Assembly (NCBI RefSeq): GCF_013282095.1
Contig: NZ_BLTJ01000010.1
Location: forward strand, 62,001-126,000
Direction of reading: 5' to 3'
Length of the DNA: 64,000 bases
Source of the DNA: Enterocloster alcoholdehydrogenati
GTDB lineage: Bacteria > Bacillota > Clostridia > Lachnospirales > Lachnospiraceae
Part shown: piece by piece, positions 61,770 to 64,000 of the stretch
Position numbering within the stretch: the stretch's first letter is position 1
How the letters are laid out: the number at the start of each line of letters is the position of its first letter
Program-made: the position numbers and the translations under genes
The notes under the pieces: generated by a model
The model's database searches: none
What the model saw: the letters and a program-made list of their open reading frames with translations, nothing else
What the model was told of the DNA's origin: nothing

Positions 61770-63035
61770 CTAATCCCGGTACAGCCCCTCAAAAAGCTCC
61801 GCCGGCACATAAGCGGTCACGGCAATCCCCTGCTCGGTATATTCCTCCGAAAGGAGCTGGCCATAGGTCCGTATCGTCTGAATCCGGCCAGCCTGGCTGT
61901 AGGGATATACCTTTTCCAGATAGATCCGGCTGCTGCGGATAATGCTCCCCAGGACCTGCTCAAGTTCCTCTATGCCTTCCCCGGTTTTTGCAGAGATACG
62001 CACCTGATAGTCGGAGGCAAAATCTCTTGGGAGCATCCCCATTCCCTCTTCCTTATCCAGCCGGTCAATCTTGTTAAATACTGTTACCACAGTCTTATCC
62101 ACAATCCCCAGTTCTCTTAATGTCTCCTTAACCACATACATCTGCATATCCATCTGTGGATTCGAGCAGTCCACCACATGAAGGATCACATCGCTGTAGC
62201 GCGCCTCCTCCAGGGTACTCTTAAAGGCATCAATCAGATGATGAGGAAGCTTTCGGATAAAACCTACTGTATCCGTCATAAGGATCTGCTGTCCGTCTGC
62301 CAGATCAAACGCCCTTGTTGTGGGATCCAGCGTTGCAAACAGCCGGTTCTCCGCCAGAATTCCCGCCCCTGTAAGCTTATTTAGCAGAGTGGACTTGCCT
62401 GCATTGGTATAGCCCACAATGGCTGCCGTCAGGCCGTAATTCTTCTCCCGATGCTGCCTTGTGACTTCCCGGTGCCGCTTTACATCCTCTAATTCCCGCT
62501 TCAGCTGTCCTATCCTCTGGTGGATCAGACGGCGGTCCGTTTCCAGCTTTTTCTCTCCCGGCCCTCTGGTTCCTATGCCTCCTCCCAGTCGGGAAAGTGA
62601 ATTTCTCATTCCCACCAGCCGAATCGCCCGGTAGCGCAGCTGGGCCAGTTCCACCTGGATCTTTCCTTCTCTTGTATGGGCTCTTGAGGCAAAGATATCC
62701 AGGATCACCATAGTCCGATCCATAACCTTTGTCTCCAGGACATCTTCCAGATTGCGCAGCTGGGCCGGTGAAAGCTCATCATCACAGATCACTCCCGTAG
62801 CACCCGTCCGGGCCAGAAGCTCTCTCACCTCCAAAAGCTTTCCCTTTCCCAGATAGGTGCCCGGATGTACGGCCTCACGGTTCTGGATCACCCGTGCGAC
62901 AGGGACGGCCCCTGCCGTCTGCGCCAGTTCTTCAAGCTCGTCCAGGGATGCCTTCGTCTCCTTCTCCTCTCCTGCATTGACGGCGATCAGAAGCACCCGT
63001 TCCTCCAGTTCCTTTAAATCAATCAGTTCTGCCAT
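61770..63035 (-). CDS. hflX: GTPase HflX
   Basis: 421 aa. The HflX N-terminal domain is marked by GTYLGKGKLLEVRELL, RTMVILDIFASRAHTREGK and the RLGGGIGTRGPGEKKLETDRR stretch. The G domain has G1 GYTNAGKS (about 209), the G3 TDTVGFIRKLPHHL, and G4 FNKID. It binds 50S ribosomes and splits or rescues stalled ribosomes, notably under heat. ATG has GTAAGGAGAACT; it starts 8 bp after the TPR-protein gene and is followed by nrdD. Confidence 0.96.
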   Translation of the reverse strand: MAELIDLKELEERVLLIAVNAGEEKETKASLDELEELAQTAGAVPVARVIQNREAVHPGTYLGKGKLLEVRELLARTGATGVICDDELSPAQLRNLEDVLETKVMDRTMVILDIFASRAHTREGKIQVELAQLRYRAIRLVGMRNSLSRLGGGIGTRGPGEKKLETDRRLIHQRIGQLKRELEDVKRHREVTRQHREKNYGLTAAIVGYTNAGKSTLLNKLTGAGILAENRLFATLDPTTRAFDLADGQQILMTDTVGFIRKLPHHLIDAFKSTLEEARYSDVILHVVDCSNPQMDMQMYVVKETLRELGIVDKTVVTVFNKIDRLDKEEGMGMLPRDFASDYQVRISAKTGEGIEELEQVLGSIIRSSRIYLEKVYPYSQAGRIQTIRTYGQLLSEEYTEQGIAVTAYVPAELFEGLYRD

Positions 63036-63043
63036 AGTTCTCC

Positions 63044-63925
63044 TTACCGCATCCTGGTCTTTAAAAAGTCAATCTCGTGCTGAACCGCTTCATCATCTCC
63101 AAAGACCTGAAGATACGTTTCAAAACGGCTCTTTGCGCCCTCATAGTCCTGTTCGTATTCGCAGACAGCCGCCTGGTGAAATGCCAGTTCCTTAAGCAGC
63201 TGCCAGTCCGCAGCATTTTCCTGGGTAATGGCCTGTGCCGCCTGCTCCAGGCTGGCTCCGGTTCCCGCATTATAGCTGGTAATCAGTCTGTCATATCCCT
63301 GAGCAAATGAATCAGCAGCTCCTTCATAGTCCTCCTCAGCCATCTGGCATAAACCCATCTGGCTGTAGACCCTGCTCTCAAACCTTTTATTATCCCCACC
63401 GTCCTTTAACGCCTCTTCATACAGGGCCTTTGCCCCATCATAATCGGCTGCCTCCATACAGGCAGCTCCTGCCTCAATCAGAGCTTCCTCATAACCTGGG
63501 GACTTCTTTCCTCCTGTCTCCATTCCCAGCGCCTCACGGTACAGAGCCACCGCCTGATCCTTATTTCCAAGCCTGCTCTGGCAGAAGCTCTTCATATATC
63601 GCCCGGAAATGGCGTTTCCTCCCTGTTCCATGATCAGATCCCAGCTGTGATCCGCCGCCTCAAAGTCATCTAAGAGCATTTCTGCCTCTGCCCGATAAGA
63701 AAGGACATCTATATTAAACTTCTTATCATCGGCTCCCGCAGCTGCCAGCGCCTCTTCAAAGGAGGTCAGCGCTCCAGAAGGATCTCCTGCCTGAAGTTTT
63801 TCAATCCCCTCTGCCCGAAGCTGCTTTTTCCTTGAAATATGAAAGGAACCTGCCACACGGCTGACGCCAAATGCGATTCCGGCCATTACCGCCAGACAGA
63901 GGATCCATACGAGAATTTTCCTCAT
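63044..63925 (-). CDS. Membrane-anchored TPR-repeat protein
   Basis: 293 aa. A single N-terminal helix (about 4-21), then about six TPR-like helical repeats, clearest at QAGDPSGALTSFEEALAAAG, GNKDQAVALYREALG, ADYDGAKALYEEALKDGG, EDYEGAADSFAQGYD and QDYEGAKSRFETYLQVFG. TPRs mediate protein contacts; no enzyme motif. The ATG at 63925 has only a modest AAGG site, and the frame stays open upstream to the window edge, so a longer start is possible. It leads the hflX-nrdD run. Function unknown. Confidence 0.8.
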   Translation of the reverse strand: MRKILVWILCLAVMAGIAFGVSRVAGSFHISRKKQLRAEGIEKLQAGDPSGALTSFEEALAAAGADDKKFNIDVLSYRAEAEMLLDDFEAADHSWDLIMEQGGNAISGRYMKSFCQSRLGNKDQAVALYREALGMETGGKKSPGYEEALIEAGAACMEAADYDGAKALYEEALKDGGDNKRFESRVYSQMGLCQMAEEDYEGAADSFAQGYDRLITSYNAGTGASLEQAAQAITQENAADWQLLKELAFHQAAVCEYEQDYEGAKSRFETYLQVFGDDEAVQHEIDFLKTRMR

Positions 63926-63942
63926 AAGGCGCTGCCTTTTTC

Positions 63943-64000
63943 TTAGCCGGATGCTCTGAGCGCTCCGTCTGCCGCCCCCGCGTCCTGTGCCCGGATGCCG
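63943..64000 (-). CDS. Possible C-terminus of an upstream gene (cut by window edge)
   Basis: On the minus strand a frame enters from the right edge and ends at TAA (63943-63945) with 18 residues, GIRAQDAGAADGALRASG. It ends 17 bp before the TPR-protein start, as expected for an operon neighbour. Too short to identify; it competes with the open frame of the TPR gene itself. Confidence 0.3.
   Translation of the reverse strand, partial: GIRAQDAGAADGALRASG

Overview
The window looks like chromosome from a spore-forming, anaerobic Clostridia member, most likely Lachnospiraceae (Clostridium cluster XIVa). This is inferred from moderately high GC, AGGAGG-type ribosome binding sites, sporulation genes (spoIID, spoIIQ-like), an anaerobic class III ribonucleotide reductase, AddAB recombination genes, a T-box controlled aspS/gatCAB operon and a Firmicutes-style sugar ABC operon. 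It is dense: about 45 genes, no rRNA, tRNA, insertion sequence, prophage or CRISPR array seen.

Layout. 1-14279 (minus) reads from a strong promoter: apbE, a GtrA/YfhO glycosylation pair, argH, a membrane c-di-GMP phosphodiesterase with a 12-G tract near its start, sbcD, sbcC, an aspartate-dehydrogenase-like gene, a hydroxyacid-dehydrogenase-like gene and the first codons of topB. 14319-25209 (minus) is a rhamnogalacturonan-I operon: two CUT1 permeases, a solute-binding lipoprotein, a PL26-type exolyase, a PL11 lyase fused to a CE12 acetylesterase, a CE4-type deacetylase and a DUF1961 (YesU-like) protein. A membrane AraC regulator (25576-27777) sits just upstream. guaB and a small membrane protein follow. 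30176-36673 (plus) holds feoAB, a VanW-family protein, a LysR regulator and an iron-type alcohol dehydrogenase.

36649-50215 (minus) carries an unknown membrane protein, a PLP aminotransferase, the tRNA-dependent amidation operon (archaeal-type aspS, gatC, gatA, gatB) behind a T-box with overlapping Asn/Glu codons, a CBS-pair protein, spoIID-spoIIQ, an M42 aminopeptidase, an S58 peptidase and a DnaJ-like chaperone. thyA (plus) converges on addB-addA (minus). A small FMN-binding-like protein diverges from addB. The right end has a TPR protein, hflX and an nrdD with a fused glutaredoxin-like domain.

How the genes work together. The RG-I operon is a complete import-and-degrade route except for the ABC ATPase and the GH105 hydrolase. 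No lyase has a signal peptide, so oligosaccharides would be imported and then cut in the cytoplasm. Its strongest oddities are the PL11-CE12 fusion and a terminator-like hairpin directly after the binding-protein gene. Other points worth checking are the poly-G tract (possible phase variation of c-di-GMP turnover), the dual-codon T-box, the apparent loss of catalytic residues in both SpoIIQ and SpoIID, a probable leaderless apbE mRNA, and the NrdD-glutaredoxin fusion.
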